A stretch of 64,000 nucleotides of DNA, from positions 248,001-312,000 of the forward strand of contig NZ_SLYD01000002.1 in the NCBI RefSeq assembly GCF_004340945.1, written 5' to 3'. A model generated the notes under the pieces. That model saw nothing but the letters and a program-made list of their open reading frames with translations. It had not been told where the DNA came from and searched no databases. The stretch comes from Sphingomonas sp. PP-F2F-A104-K0414 (GTDB taxonomy: Bacteria; Pseudomonadota; Alphaproteobacteria; Sphingomonadales; Sphingomonadaceae). This document shows, one piece after another, positions 63,131 to 64,000 of the stretch. Both the position numbers and the translations under genes were made by a program. The stretch's first letter is position 1. Each line of letters begins with the position of its first letter.

Positions 63131-63533
63131 GTTTGGGGGCTTGAACCGGCGGCGGGCGCGGCCTGCCGGTCGCTGCCGTGCAGATGCAGCCCTTTGATCG
63201 GGAAAGTGGACCCCGCCCCGATTGGCCCCCCGCGAAGGCGGGGGTCCAGGGTACCGAGCGCTACGGTACTTAGCTGGGCCCCCGCATCCGCGGGGGGACG
63301 GCCCTGGTGTCGACCGCATCCCGCCTCGCACCAGCACTACATTCAAGCTGGAGCACCAACGAACGCCACCCCTTCCCGGTCATGCCGGGCTCGCGGTCCG
63401 CGGGGTGTGCGGAACGGTGGCCCCGGCCTCCGCCAGGGTCGGGCTGTGAGGCTGGTGTGCGAACTAATCTAGGCTAGCGCTCGCTTCCCGAATACGCGAT
63501 GTCGCCGGTAAGGACCGCACGGGAGGCGCGCAC
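63131..63533. other. 403-base intergenic stretch between pyk and cstA
   Basis: Contains one palindromic element (63225-63299) and a degraded half-element around 63380-63447 (CCCGGCCTCCGCCAGGG). Otherwise there is no gene. A promoter for the CstA gene is expected in the last 80 bases but was not resolved. Confidence 0.6.
63225..63299. repeat. Palindromic intergenic element, family B-like
   Basis: Arms GCCCCCCGCGAAGGCGGGGG and GCCCCCGCATCCGCGGGGGG around a loop with GGTACCGAGCGCTACGGTAC, itself a small palindrome. Related to the family B elements at 2374 and 14396. Confidence 0.75.
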
Positions 63534-64000
63534 ATGACATTACGCGAGAAGATCGGTTGGGGCGCACTCGCCCTGCTCGGAGCCTGCGCGCTCGCGGTCG
63601 TCGCATTCGAGCGCGGCGAGCATGTCAACGCGTTGTGGATCGTCACCGCCGCCGTCTCGGTCCAGTTGATCGCGTACCGGTTCTACGCTCGGTATATCGC
63701 GCGGCACGTCATGCAGCTCGATCCGTCGCGGCAAACCCCGGCTCTGCGCCGCGCCGACGGGCTCGACTATGTCGCGACCGATCGCAACGTCCTGTTCGGC
63801 CACCATTTCGCCGCGATCGCCGGCGCCGGGCCCCTCGTCGGCCCGGTGCTCGCCGCGCAGATGGGCTATCTTCCCGGCACGCTCTGGATTCTAGCCGGCG
63901 TCGTCCTCGCCGGTGCGGTGCAGGATTTCATGATCCTGTTCATCTCGATGCGCCGCGACGGGCGGTCGCTCGGCGAGCTGATCCGCATGGAGATGGGCGC
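63534..64000 (+). CDS. cstA: Carbon starvation protein A (CstA), partial at right edge
   Basis: The first 155 codons of a CstA-family peptide/pyruvate transporter. Hydrophobic helices at about 8-25 and 32-48 and the family hallmark FGHHFAAIAGAGPLVGPVLA (near 88-107) are present, followed by AGVVLAGAVQDFMILFISMR. Full proteins are about 570-690 residues. ATG at 63534 has GGGAGG eight bases upstream. In other bacteria CstA takes up peptides or pyruvate when carbon is scarce; its neighbour here is pyruvate kinase. Confidence 0.93.
   Translation, partial: MTLREKIGWGALALLGACALAVVAFERGEHVNALWIVTAAVSVQLIAYRFYARYIARHVMQLDPSRQTPALRRADGLDYVATDRNVLFGHHFAAIAGAGPLVGPVLAAQMGYLPGTLWILAGVVLAGAVQDFMILFISMRRDGRSLGELIRMEMG

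Overview
The window is a high-G+C (mostly mid-60s percent) chromosomal segment of an alphaproteobacterium, most likely a Sphingomonas or close sphingomonad. The protein families support this: a DUF2312/GapR nucleoid protein, DUF1244, EnvC-rlmH-rsfS-nadD synteny, cpoB-tilS-ftsH, dciA/DsbA/smc, and PtsP. So do the many short palindromic intergenic elements and the tightly packed genes with ATGA or GTGA overlaps. Both edges cut genes: a CocE/NonD-type hydrolase on the left and a CstA-type transporter on the right. I saw no rRNA, tRNA, insertion sequence or CRISPR array.

Layout. 1-9.7 kb: hydrolase, CPBP protease, glpX-dapD-pyrimidine nucleotidase operon, a lipidated subtilisin-like protein with a probable C-terminal barrel, and an LLM oxidoreductase. 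8.9-18.1 kb: mutY-serine hydrolase-nudC operon facing a dciA-DsbA-like-DsbA-like-smc run. 18.2-21.1 kb: a radical-SAM protein and a DUF4130-UdgX fusion (DNA repair), with a candidate LexA box just before the first start codon. 21.1-24.5 kb: aldo/keto reductase, DedA, a DJ-1/PfpI protein and a repeat-rich gap. 24.6-31.7 kb: one long minus-strand run, proA - antitoxin - ParE toxin - nadD - rsfS - rlmH - envC - ctpA - dsbB - coq7, in which a toxin-antitoxin pair sits directly before nadD. 31.8-42.4 kb: DUF3667 protein, ftsH-tilS-cpoB, RodZ-like protein, ptsP and ruvB. 42.5-44.2 kb: a 2-hydroxyacid dehydrogenase and ruvA. 44.2-56.6 kb: a nine-gene minus-strand polysaccharide/acylation island. 56.6-64 kb: ruvC, yebC, DUF1003, a HerA/DUF87 ATPase, a GIY-YIG nuclease, gapR, DUF1244, pyruvate kinase and cstA.

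The most interesting region is the 44.2-56.2 kb island, which separates ruvC from ruvA. From its promoter-proximal end it encodes a 1233-residue protein with two glycosyltransferase domains, a zinc-ribbon methyltransferase-like protein, a GT-D-like transferase, a pyruvyl transferase, a BNR-4 lipoprotein (possible lyase), a second pyruvyl transferase, an acyl-AMP ligase, an acyl carrier protein and an AlgX/AlgJ-like SGNH protein without a signal peptide. The last three are joined by ATGA overlaps and look like a dedicated acyl activation-carrier-transfer module. No Wzx/Wzy/Wza genes or MBOAT acyltransferase are present in the window.

A second theme is palindromic repeats. At least fifteen elements of 55-205 bp in several sequence families fill intergenic gaps. 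One family brackets the UdgX gene as direct copies, and another brackets the GIY-YIG gene as inverted copies.
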